DNA from: Bacillota bacterium
GTDB taxonomy: Bacteria > Bacillota > Tb-RUG-66
DNA: 14,666 nt
Reading direction: 5' to 3'
NCBI GenBank assembly: GCA_016288255.1
Contig: JAEEYS010000190.1
Coordinates: 1 to 14,666, forward strand
Below are positions 1 to 7,900 of this stretch, one piece after another (position 1 is the stretch's first letter; every line of letters starts with the position of its first letter). The notes under the pieces are model-generated. The model did not search any database. It was not told the DNA's origin and saw nothing but the letters and a program-made list of their open reading frames with translations. Both the position numbers and the translations under genes were made by a program.

Positions 1-1
1 A

Positions 2-574
2 GGAAAAAGTTTGGAAGAAGAAGTGGAAAAAGCCATACAAGGCGGCGTCACATTAGTACAGATACGGGAAAAGAAATTGGATACGGAAAGCTTTATTACA
101 AAAGCGGCAAGCTTAAAAAAGATAACCGACCGCTATAAAATCCCGCTGATTGTCAATGATAATATAGAAGTGGCTTTGGCGATCGACGCGGCCGGCGTCC
201 ATGTAGGGCAAAAAGATATGGGCCCCGCGCTGGTCAGAGAAAAAATAGGGAAGGATAAGATCATAGGCGTTTCTGTGGCAAATGTGGAAGAAGCGGTAAA
301 AGCGGAAAAAGAAGGCGCGGATTATTTGGGGATCGGCACCATGTTTCCCACAAGGACCAAAGAGGATACCAGAGTGGTCCCGATCGAAAAGCTGCAGGAT
401 ATTACGGGAGCGGTAACGATCCCTGCCGTTGCCATCGGGGGGATCCAGCCGGGCAATATCCTGAAATTACAAGGAAAAGGTCTTGACGGTGTGGCGGTGG
501 TCTCTGCCATCTTAAACGGAAAAGACGCTTTTCAAAACGCAAAAGAAATGAAGGAATTGGTAGAGCGGTTATGA
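2..574 (+). CDS. thiE: Thiamine-phosphate synthase ThiE, 5'-truncated by the window edge
   Basis: Joins HMP-pyrophosphate to thiazole phosphate to make thiamine monophosphate, in the cytoplasm. The frame is open from base 2 and reads GKSLEEEVEKAIQGG. That matches the usual internal ThiE segment, so the TTG at 11 is an internal Leu codon and roughly the first 15-25 residues lie outside the window. Visible family motifs, in order: LVQIREK, the VNDNIEVALAIDAAGVHVGQ stretch (substrate and Mg2+ site; many relatives have NDR in place of NDN), GIGTMFPTRTK (the T-rich phosphate loop), and IPAVAIGGI followed by GVAVVSAI (phosphate binding). The order is that of a complete TIM barrel. The stop overlaps the next start by four bases (ATGA), so translation is probably coupled to the HAD gene and to thiD. 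The promoter, and any TPP riboswitch, would be left of the window. TenI-like isomerases are related, but the retained motifs favour ThiE. Confidence 0.93.
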   Translation, partial: GKSLEEEVEKAIQGGVTLVQIREKKLDTESFITKAASLKKITDRYKIPLIVNDNIEVALAIDAAGVHVGQKDMGPALVREKIGKDKIIGVSVANVEEAVKAEKEGADYLGIGTMFPTRTKEDTRVVPIEKLQDITGAVTIPAVAIGGIQPGNILKLQGKGLDGVAVVSAILNGKDAFQNAKEMKELVERL

Positions 575-1206
575 TCAAGGGACTTATTTTTGATATGGAC
601 GGGACTTTGATCGATTCCATGGACGTGTGGGATCGGGTGGATGAAGATTTTGTCCGTTTGTTTCATAAAGAGATGTCAAAAGAAGCGAAAGCAAAAATAG
701 AAGAAATGAGCTTCAGTGAAAGCGCCCGCTTTTTTATAGAAGAATTTCAGCTGGATCTGACAGAATCGGAAGTCAAAGAGATTTGGCGCCGTATGGTCTA
801 TGAGCAATATGAAAAGAAAGTTCCTTTAAAAAAAGGCGTCATGGCGTTTTTGAAAAAAAATCAAGCGAAAAAAATGGCGATCGTGACCTCTTCTCATCGA
901 GAGTTGGTCGATCTGATCATGAAACGGTTCCAATTGGCGCCTTATATCACAACGATCGTTACGGTGGATGAGTTTGGTATCAACAAGACCAGACCCGATA
1001 TTTTTGAAGAGGCCATCAGAAAACTGGGACTTCAAAAAGAAGAGTGTCTTATTTTCGAAGATGCGCATTATGCTGTCAAGATGTTGAAACAGCATGATTT
1101 TCAGGTAGTGGGCGTATATGACAAACACTGGCATGCGGTAGAGGAAGAGATCAAACAAATGGTGGATTACTATATAACAGACTTTCAAGAATTGCAGGTG
1201 AATTAA
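571..1206 (+). CDS. HAD-superfamily phosphatase in the thiamine operon
   Basis: A 211-residue cytosolic HAD hydrolase of the beta-phosphoglucomutase/phosphatase type. Motif I is FDMDGT (nucleophile Asp8, acid/base Asp10), with a helical cap at about residues 15-85. Motif II is VTSSH (residues 105-109), motif III Lys139 in NKTRPD, and motif IV FEDA (Glu163, Asp164). All catalytic positions are present, so it should be active. The start is ATG overlapping the thiE stop; thiD begins right after its stop. Its place between thiE and thiD suggests a phosphatase acting on a thiamine intermediate, for example thiamine monophosphate or a damaged pyrimidine phosphate. That role is inferred from context only, since HAD substrate cannot be read from motifs. 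Family-wide alternatives are a general sugar-phosphate phosphatase or beta-phosphoglucomutase. The motif III context (KTRPD instead of the common KPxPD) is slightly atypical. Confidence 0.85.
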   Translation: MIKGLIFDMDGTLIDSMDVWDRVDEDFVRLFHKEMSKEAKAKIEEMSFSESARFFIEEFQLDLTESEVKEIWRRMVYEQYEKKVPLKKGVMAFLKKNQAKKMAIVTSSHRELVDLIMKRFQLAPYITTIVTVDEFGINKTRPDIFEEAIRKLGLQKEECLIFEDAHYAVKMLKQHDFQVVGVYDKHWHAVEEEIKQMVDYYITDFQELQVN

Positions 1207-1980
1207 ATGAAAACAGCACTTACAATAGCAGGGTCGGATTCTTCCGGCGGAGCAGGGATCCAAGCGGATTTAAAAACATTTACGGCGCATAAAGTATACG
1301 GTATGAGCGTCATTACGGCGATCACGGCGCAAAACACATGCGGTGTGACCGATGTACACGATGTGCCGGTAGAGATCGTAAAAAAACAAATGGACGCGGT
1401 ATATACGGATATCGTGCCGGACGGGGTCAAGATCGGTATGTTGTCTTCTCCGAAATTGATCTTGGCTGTGGCGGAAAAACTGCAGGAATACCAAGCGGAA
1501 AAAATCGTATTGGATACGGTCATGATCTCCAAAAGCGGTTTTGACCTGCTAAAACCGGAAGCGGTCAACACGCTGCGGTCGGAACTGTTAAAATTGGCGT
1601 ATGTGATCACACCCAATATTCCGGAAGCGGAACGGTTGTCCGGGATAAAAATCGAAACAAAAGAAGATATGCTGAAGGCGGCAAAAGCGCTGGAAGCGTA
1701 TACGGATGGATATATTTTGATCAAAGGCGGTCATTTAAAAGACACAGCGGACGATCTTTTATATGATCACGGTAAAGCGGATTGGTTTTTAAGTGAAAGA
1801 GTAGATACAAAAAATACGCACGGGACAGGCTGTACGCTGTCTTCTGCCATCGCAAGCAATTTGGTTCTGGGGTATTCGCCTTTTGAAGCGGTAAAAAGAG
1901 CAAAAGAATATGTAACGAGGGCCATGTCTACAGGACTTTCTTTAGGGCACGGGGCAGGTCCCTTAAATCATATGGTATAA
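1207..1980 (+). CDS. thiD: Hydroxymethylpyrimidine (phosphate) kinase ThiD
   Basis: Phosphorylates HMP and HMP-phosphate to give the pyrophosphate donor used by ThiE. The 257 residues match the family's usual length of about 260-270. The N-terminus [17 protein letters not shown] (residues 8-24) is the HMP-binding signature of the ribokinase fold. [13 protein letters not shown] follows, then [10 protein letters not shown] (102-111, where most relatives have LDPVM), TPNIPEA (135-141), ILIKGGH (170-176) and the anion-hole motif [12 protein letters not shown] (205-216) with Cys209. The ATG follows the upstream stop with no spacer. AGGTG at 1196-1200 lies six bases before it, inside the HAD gene, so expression depends on read-through of that gene. 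A terminator follows at once, making thiD the last gene of the operon. Pyridoxal kinase activity is known in some relatives; the thiE context makes thiamine the main role. Confidence 0.96.
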   Translation: MKTALTIAGSDSSGGAGIQADLKTFTAHKVYGMSVITAITAQNTCGVTDVHDVPVEIVKKQMDAVYTDIVPDGVKIGMLSSPKLILAVAEKLQEYQAEKIVLDTVMISKSGFDLLKPEAVNTLRSELLKLAYVITPNIPEAERLSGIKIETKEDMLKAAKALEAYTDGYILIKGGHLKDTADDLLYDHGKADWFLSERVDTKNTHGTGCTLSSAIASNLVLGYSPFEAVKRAKEYVTRAMSTGLSLGHGAGPLNHMV

Positions 1981-1983
1981 AAT

Positions 1984-2020
1984 AAAACGGGTCGCGGAAG
2001 GTTTCTGAGACCCGTTTTTT
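1984..2020 (+). terminator. Rho-independent terminator of the thi operon
   Basis: Arms AAAACGGGTC (1984-1993) and GACCCGTTTT (2009-2018) pair over ten bases around a 15-base loop. The right arm runs into a T tract ending at 2020. It starts four bases after the thiD stop. Confidence 0.9.
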
Positions 2021-2130
2021 GTGGGGAAAATGGCCAAGAAGCAAGTCAAAACTTTGATTTATTTCACAAGATCTTCATAAGATATCGGTACAATGAAAAG
2101 GATTTCACTCTACTTTTAAAAGTATGATTA

Positions 2131-2139
2131 TGCTATAAT
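2131..2139 (+). promoter_or_regulatory. Extended -10 promoter of the RelA/SpoT-like operon
   Basis: TGCTATAAT carries a perfect TATAAT (2134-2139) with the TGn extension. No convincing -35 lies 16-18 bases upstream (TACTTT at 2111-2116 is the best-placed hexamer), which the extended -10 can compensate. Transcription would begin near 2146. This rules out the ATG at 2140 as a start codon and supports the one at 2176. The remaining gap between the thiD terminator and here (2021-2130) holds no other feature I can support. Confidence 0.7.
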
Positions 2140-2175
2140 ATGAATGACAGGCCGTTTCTGGGAAAGGATGATTGG

Positions 2176-3555
2176 ATGAGACTGGAGCTTTTTCAAACGA
2201 TTGATGATTCATTGAAAATACTGAATGATAATTTTGAAAAGTATCATTTGGTTGCTGAACAAATGGCAAAACAGATCCATGACATTATCAGTTCGTATAA
2301 TAAAGAAATTATCGGAGTCAATACAAGAGTAAAATCAGCGGAAAGTTTGCGGGAAAAGATCATTCGCAACAAGCTGTATAAACAATATGATACGCCGGAA
2401 GAGATCGTGAGCAATTTATCGGATCTGATCGGTATTATGATCGAGTGCCGGTTTGTCAACGAAGAAGCGGAAATATTGAATATCCTGCGGGCTTATTTCA
2501 ATCAAAAAAACGAACGGGAATGCTCCTATAATCCGGAAATACCTGATTTTTATCTTGATTTGGATATGGAACAGCCTCAGGTGCAAAAAAACGGGCTGGA
2601 AGTGTATCGGATCGACGGTTATTTGCTGATCGACGGGGTAAAAGTAAACTTTGAGCTGCAGATCAAATCCCTGATCCATTCTTTTTGGTCTGAAGTGGAA
2701 CATAAGGTCGTATATAAAAACAACAATTATATCCTCATCAATGATTTTTTGAACAATATGCTGAAATCAGTCTATGACAGCTTGATCGGGATCGATAATC
2801 AGATCAGATTGATCTATGAACATGTCAATACCCTGGGGAATCGGGAAGCGACTATCGGGGAGTCTACCTTTAAACGGGTGGTGGCCAAGGCGATCAACGA
2901 TATGTTTTCCGATAAAATGGAAGAAGAAATGGGATTTATCATTGATTTTAAAAAGACCTGCGATATTTTGAGCGATTATATCTTAAGAGGAAACGAAAGT
3001 TCCGGTATTTTTTATCCCAGGATCACTTTGTCAGATCTGGTAGAAAAGATACAGGATATCAAATCCAGAAAGGTCGACTTTGAAGCCTCTTTGAGTTTGG
3101 AAGGCGTTTATGCGCCGAGAGACGCTTTCAGCAGGATACTGGGTGAAAAACTGATTCAAATTTGGGATAAGGATTTTGAATGGAACCTCTTTTTCAAAAT
3201 GCTGTTCCAAATCGAGCCGGGCAATAATTTAGAAGATTTTACCCTGTTTATCTTTTCTTTAAAAAGCAGGTTCAGCGATGATAAACTCTATGAAGATCTG
3301 TACGATTATTTTACGCGAGAAGAGGTCTATCTGATCAAGGAAGACATTCTGGAAAAATTAGCCAATATGCTGGCAGAAGTAGAGTCTATCGAGATCATCT
3401 ATGAAGACAATATCGAGACTATCTGCACAAAAATCTATCATTTTGTAAAATATAACATCGCGTCGGATATCAACAGCGTAAAATTGTGGAACGCGTATAA
3501 AGAAACCATGTTGACGGAATTGATGCATTCCATTGTAAATGCATGTTTCAAATAA
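2176..3555 (+). CDS. Divergent RelA/SpoT synthetase-domain protein with a novel C-terminal half
   Basis: A cytosolic protein of 459 residues. I chose ATG 2176 because AAAGGA (2163-2168) sits seven bases upstream and because the upstream in-frame ATG at 2140 lies before the predicted transcription start. Residues about 45-185 resemble the (p)ppGpp synthetase fold: RVKSAESLREK (51-61), LSDLIGIM (81-88, Asp83 kept), FELQIKSLIHSFW (159-171, Glu160 and Gln162 kept), then EVEHKVVYK (173-181). There is no HD hydrolase domain and no TGS or ACT domain, as in small alarmone synthetases. Two catalytic features are altered. Arg of the usual DxxGxR is Met88, and the GYxSxH loop appears as GLEVYR (140-145), so the nucleotide-stacking Tyr and the His are lost. 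Residues about 190-459 are mainly helical and match nothing I recognise. Alarmone synthesis is doubtful; altered substrate, sensing or a structural role are possible. The next gene follows after 33 bases. Confidence 0.8.
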   Translation: MRLELFQTIDDSLKILNDNFEKYHLVAEQMAKQIHDIISSYNKEIIGVNTRVKSAESLREKIIRNKLYKQYDTPEEIVSNLSDLIGIMIECRFVNEEAEILNILRAYFNQKNERECSYNPEIPDFYLDLDMEQPQVQKNGLEVYRIDGYLLIDGVKVNFELQIKSLIHSFWSEVEHKVVYKNNNYILINDFLNNMLKSVYDSLIGIDNQIRLIYEHVNTLGNREATIGESTFKRVVAKAINDMFSDKMEEEMGFIIDFKKTCDILSDYILRGNESSGIFYPRITLSDLVEKIQDIKSRKVDFEASLSLEGVYAPRDAFSRILGEKLIQIWDKDFEWNLFFKMLFQIEPGNNLEDFTLFIFSLKSRFSDDKLYEDLYDYFTREEVYLIKEDILEKLANMLAEVESIEIIYEDNIETICTKIYHFVKYNIASDINSVKLWNAYKETMLTELMHSIVNACFK

Positions 3556-3588
3556 AACAAATGTTTGGGCGGAAGAAAGGAGAAAATC

Positions 3589-4620
3589 ATGGAAGCGGAT
3601 GTAATGCGATGTAAAGATCTCAGTGGCCAAAAATGGCTTTTGTATGCTTATCCCGGCGATCAGTTTGCGCCGGACTCCAAATTGATCGTTGCGGAGAATC
3701 AAGTAGCCGTTTTTGTGTATCAGGATAAAATCAGAGATTTTTTTACACCAGGCTCTTATTTTTTAAACTATCAGACGATACCGCAGCTCCATTCCGATGA
3801 AGATCTGTATGGTCCGGAAACGGGCGATTTTCGGGCAAAACTTTATTTTATCAATACGGAAGACGCCCTGCGTATGAACTGGGGCTTAAAGGGATCTATC
3901 CAAGGCGACGGCGAAACCAAATTCTTGATGCGAAGTTTTGGAGAGTTTGACGTTTATATCGATAATTATCGTTCGTTTTTAAACAGTATCCTTCCTTTGA
4001 TACCCAAAGAAGAGGAAGTCGTTGATTTTATCCGTTTGAGTGCAGAGCTGCGGCGGGATATGGCACGGGAGATCAAACAGGAGATCTTATCCTTTCTGAG
4101 AGAAAAAAATGTTTCCGCAACGGATATCAATGCTTATCGGGAAGAAATGGCTCGTGAAGCGAAGGGAAAGATCAATACAAAGTTTATAAAAGCAGGACTG
4201 AGGCTGGTCGATCTTACCATAGAATATATTTATTTTCCCAATGCGGATATGGAAGCGCTGGACGCTTTTATCCAAAATGAGCCCAAAGAGGAAAAGAGCG
4301 AGACGGTACCGGAAGAAGAAATCTACGGGAAGGAGCCAGAAGAAGCGGAAGGATCGGATGAAGTATCCGATCAAGGGGATTTTTCCTCTGAAAATAAGGA
4401 AGAAGAGACGCCGAAGAAAGAAGCAGATAGCGGCTTAAGCAGGGAAGACAGCAGTAAGATATGCCAAGCTTGTCATTTTGAGAACAAAGCGGACGCGCTG
4501 TTTTGCGGAAACTGCGGAAAAAATTTGTCGGAAGAAACACCGGTCATGGTATGCAGATTTTGCGGAACAGTCAATGAGGGCTATTATACATACTGCAATC
4601 AATGCGGGAGAAAGCTATAA
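3589..4620 (+). CDS. YdjI-like SPFH-domain protein with two C-terminal zinc ribbons
   Basis: 343 residues from ATG 3589, preceded six bases away by AAAGGAG (3576-3582); the TTG at 3565 upstream lacks a ribosome site. Residues about 10-215 resemble the SPFH (stomatin/prohibitin/flotillin-like) domain of B. subtilis YdjI and the so-called virion-core-like family. Visible landmarks are KLIVAENQVAVFV, FFTPGSYFL, KLYFINTEDALRMNWG and MRSFGEFDVYI. A Glu/Lys-rich, probably disordered linker spans about 215-288. Two zinc ribbons of form CX2C-X10-CX2C follow: Cys292/295/306/309 and Cys322/325/336/339. There is no signal peptide or clear membrane segment. YdjI works with a PspA-like membrane-stress protein in Bacillus; no PspA-like gene is visible here. 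The only operon partner is the upstream RelA/SpoT-like gene, so a shared stress or scaffold function is plausible but inferred. Family assignment is from remembered motif patterns. Confidence 0.78.
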   Translation: MEADVMRCKDLSGQKWLLYAYPGDQFAPDSKLIVAENQVAVFVYQDKIRDFFTPGSYFLNYQTIPQLHSDEDLYGPETGDFRAKLYFINTEDALRMNWGLKGSIQGDGETKFLMRSFGEFDVYIDNYRSFLNSILPLIPKEEEVVDFIRLSAELRRDMAREIKQEILSFLREKNVSATDINAYREEMAREAKGKINTKFIKAGLRLVDLTIEYIYFPNADMEALDAFIQNEPKEEKSETVPEEEIYGKEPEEAEGSDEVSDQGDFSSENKEEETPKKEADSGLSREDSSKICQACHFENKADALFCGNCGKNLSEETPVMVCRFCGTVNEGYYTYCNQCGRKL

Positions 4621-4672
4621 ATAGAATAGAAAGGGAAAATGCCGAGATCCACCATGCGGACGGTTTTTGATG

Positions 4673-4692
4673 ATGGGAGAGGGCTTTCCCAT
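4673..4692 (+). other. Short hairpin between the SPFH gene and its terminator
   Basis: ATGGGAGA (4673-4680) pairs with TTTCCCAT (4685-4692, one G-T pair) around a GGGC loop. No T tract follows, so it is not a terminator itself. It may protect or process the 3' end of the transcript. Confidence 0.4.
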
Positions 4693-4699
4693 ACGAAAT

Positions 4700-4740
4700 A
4701 AAACAGTATAGTCATGATAAAATGGCTATGCTGTTTTTTT
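4700..4740 (+). terminator. Strong terminator of the RelA/SpoT-like - SPFH operon
   Basis: AAAACAGTATAGTCAT (4700-4715) pairs along all 16 positions, including G-T pairs, with ATGGCTATGCTGTTTT (4722-4737). The loop is six bases and the T run extends to 4740. It separates this operon from addB. Confidence 0.93.
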
Positions 4741-4800
4741 AAAGAAGAAGGGTTTGCGATATTTTCTTTTATCAAAATAAAAAATATAGATTTTTATTTA

Positions 4801-4852
4801 TGACAAAAAACGCGGCCGATGAAGTAAAAAGGGATTCTTTTTATTTTTGTCA
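4801..4852. repeat. 9-bp inverted repeat upstream of addB
   Basis: TGACAAAAA (4801-4809) and TTTTTGTCA (4844-4852) are exact reverse complements 34 bases apart. A smaller AAAAAG/CTTTTT pair is nested inside. It lies between the previous terminator and the addB promoter, so it could be a regulator site or a DNA cruciform. In A/T-rich DNA it could also be chance. Nothing else is evident in the gene-free stretch 4741-4880. Confidence 0.4.
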
Positions 4853-4881
4853 GAATATAATGCTTCCAACCGAAAGGAAAA

Positions 4882-4890
4882 TGGTATAAT
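4882..4890 (+). promoter_or_regulatory. Probable extended -10 promoter of addBA
   Basis: TGGTATAAT has a perfect TATAAT (4885-4890) with a TG extension. The hexamer at -35 distance is poor. Transcription would start near 4897 and leave a leader of about 38 bases. A second TATAAT at 4856-4861 has no usable -35. No GAAC-N4-GTTC type LexA box is visible nearby. Confidence 0.6.
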
Positions 4891-4934
4891 CAAAATAATA
4901 ATACAAATTGTGAGAAGATGGGAGGTTGTTTGTT

Positions 4935-7900
4935 GTGGCGCTTTATCCGATCCTTTGTAAAAACGAAGCCGTCAAGTCCGCATATCTAAAAGAAAAGGTC
5001 AGAGAACTGATCGAAAACGATCAGATCGATTCCGTTTTATATCTGGTACCGGAGCAGTTTACTCTGGAAGCGGAACGGGGGTTGGTGGAATCAATGCCTC
5101 CCGGTATTTTAAAAGTAGATGTGCTGAGTTTTTCCAGGCTGGCGGATCGTGTTTTTTCGGAAGTGGGAGGCCTGACCAAGATCGTGATCGACGGTGAAGG
5201 GAAAAATATGGCTTTGCGGCAGAGCATGAAGAAGTTGCGGCAGGATTTAACGGTGTATCAGCGCTCTTCCAAAGAAAACGGATTTTTGGAAAAAATGCTG
5301 GCGTCGATCTCTCAATTTAAAATGAACTGTATCACGCCCCGCATGTTGGTATCTGTCACAGATACCGTGGAAGATCCCATCTTAAAAGAAAAATGTACGG
5401 ATATCGCTTTGATCTATGAAGAATATGATCAATATCTGGAAGGAAAATATTTGGACAGTGACGATTATTTTGAAGAATTGATCCACATGATTTCCGAAGC
5501 CGATTTCATTCGCCGTTCTGCGGTCGTCATGGACGGATTCGATATTTTAACGGAACAAATGAAGCTGTTGATCGACGCGCTCATGAAAAACGCGGTAGAC
5601 TTTTATATTACGGTCACTTTGGATCAGGATCAAAAATATGATAGAGAAGGGTTGTTTTTGATCCCAAAAGAAAATCTGAACGACCTGGAGAACATGGCTT
5701 ATCTGGCGCATGTCCCGGTACATACCGTAGATTTGAACCGAAAGGCAAATCAAAAAGGGCAGAATCGGAAAAAACCAGACGATCTGATCCATCTGGAACA
5801 GGAATTTTTTACGGCGCGGCCGAAAGCGTACCGAAAGGAACCGAAACATTTTAAGATTTTTCCTGCTTTAAAAGAGGAAGAGGAAGTGAGAATGGTAGCG
5901 TCCCGTATGGTTTGGTTCATGAAAGAAAGAGGACTCAGATGGAGAGAAATGGCTGTGGTAGCGGGCAATATGGAATCTTACGAGAAACTCATACGGCGTA
6001 TTTTTTCGGAATATGAGATCCCTGTTTTTTTGGATGCCAAACGACAGGTGTCCACAAGTCCTGTGATCAGATTGATTTTTTCCGTGCTGGATATCATACA
6101 AAAAAATTTCTCCTATGAAGCTGTTTTTCAATACTTAAAAACCGGATTTGGCGCCTTGACCAGAGAAGAGACAGAAGTTTTGGAAAATTATGCTTTTCGA
6201 TATGGGATCAAGGGATACCACTGGAAAAAAGAGTTTACCAGGGGAGAAGAAGGCAATCTTCCTTTGTTGAATGAGTACCGAAAACAAGTGATTGAGCCTT
6301 TAAAAGAGTTCAAAGAAGCTATGGAGAAAAGCCATGACGGCAGAGCGTATACGGAACAGCTGTATCTTTTTTTGGAAAAGATCTCCGTCAGAGCGAAGCT
6401 GGAAAAATGGATCGATCAGCTGCGGGAAGAAGGACACCTGGAGATCGCCAATGAAATGGCGCAGATATGGAATATTGTGATGAAGACTTTTGACCAGATC
6501 GTAGAGATCTTCGGAGAAGAAGAAATGGAATTGAGTGAGTATAGAAAGGTGCTGGAAGCCGGCTTCTCCGCGGCGGAAGTGGGGATGATCCCTACGACTG
6601 TAGATCAGGTCATGGTGGGGGATCTAAGCCGTACCAAATTAGAAGAAGTCAAGGTGCTGTTTTTGATCGGGTTTACGGATGGGGCCGTACCGAAAATCAC
6701 CACGGACGAAGAAATTTTTACGGATACGGAAAAAGAAGCGCTGAAAGATGCCGGGATCGATTTGAAAATGGGTTTGGAATACCGCCTGAAATTGGAGCAG
6801 TTGAATCTGTATCTCATGCTGTTAAAGGCAACGAATCATTTATATGTGAGTTATCCTGTATCGGATGTGGGCGGAAAATCCTATCGCCCCAGTATCTATG
6901 TGGACCGGTTGAAACAGCTGTTTCCCGCTGCTGCTTCTTTCGGTGTATTGGGAGAAGATCGGTTCGAATTGAAGGCGGTGCAAAAAAAACCTGCTTTTGA
7001 GAACCTGACCAAGGCGATCAAAGATTACAGCAGAGGAGAGCCTTTGGAAGGAAAATGGCTTTTTGTTTTAAAATATTTTTTGGAAGACGAGGAATTCAAA
7101 GAGAAAACACGCGCTATGCTGCGGTTTTTATATCATAAAAATCAGGAAAACTTTTTGGGGAACGAAAGAAGCAAAGCCTTATACGGAAAAGAATTGACCT
7201 CTTCTATTACACGGATGGAGTCCTATATTTCCTGTCCTTTCGGACATTTCATACGCTATGGTATCCAGCCGGAAGAATGGAAAGAATATTCGATCCAAGG
7301 CGCGGACGCGGGACGGTTTTTGCATAAGATCATGGAGCTGTTTTTCCGAAAAGTATCTTTGCAAAAGTTAGATGACGCGCTTTTGACGGAAGAGGAAGTA
7401 AAAAAACTGGTGGAAGAAATTGCCGAAGAAGTGATGGAAAGAGAAAAAAGCGAGTTGTTTTTGAGCTCACCGAGAAATTATTATCTGACAAAAAAATTGG
7501 TAAGGCTGGGCACAAAGAGTATCATGGTTCTTTTGGAACAGTTAAGAGCAGGGGATTTTAAACCGCTGGATTTTGAAGCCAAATTCGGTAAAGGAGATAA
7601 GTTCCCGCCTGTGACGGTGACGTTAAAAAGCGGAGAAAAAATCGCCATCAAAGGGATCATCGACAGGATAGATGCCTATGAAGAAGAGGACACGCTGTAT
7701 TTAAAAATGACGGATTATAAGTCAGGGCAGAAGGAATTGGATTTTTCCGATCTGTACTACGGATTGGATATGCAGTTGATCGTCTATTTAAATGCCGCTT
7801 TGGGGAAAGAAAATCTGACCAAAAAGAAAACAAAGCCCGCCGGGATCTTTTATTTTAAACTGGACAATCCGGTGATCGAGTCCGAAGAGGATTTTAAAGA

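Noticed and set aside
11..13. TTG as the start of thiE
   Set aside because: The frame stays open to the window edge and upstream codons GKS fit the family, so this is an internal Leu codon of a cut gene.
826..1263. 145-residue minus-strand frame antisense to the HAD gene and start of thiD
   Set aside because: It opposes genes with clear catalytic motifs, has no ribosome site and shows no recognisable domain; it is a shadow of the coding frame.
2176..4620. Toxin-antitoxin pair of the toxSAS type
   Set aside because: The RelA/SpoT-like protein lacks the substrate-binding Tyr used by such toxins, and the second gene is a large SPFH protein unlike known antitoxins. Kept only as a remote alternative.
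4897..4934. LexA/SOS box before addB
   Set aside because: No GAAC-N4-GTTC type palindrome or near match was found in the promoter region.
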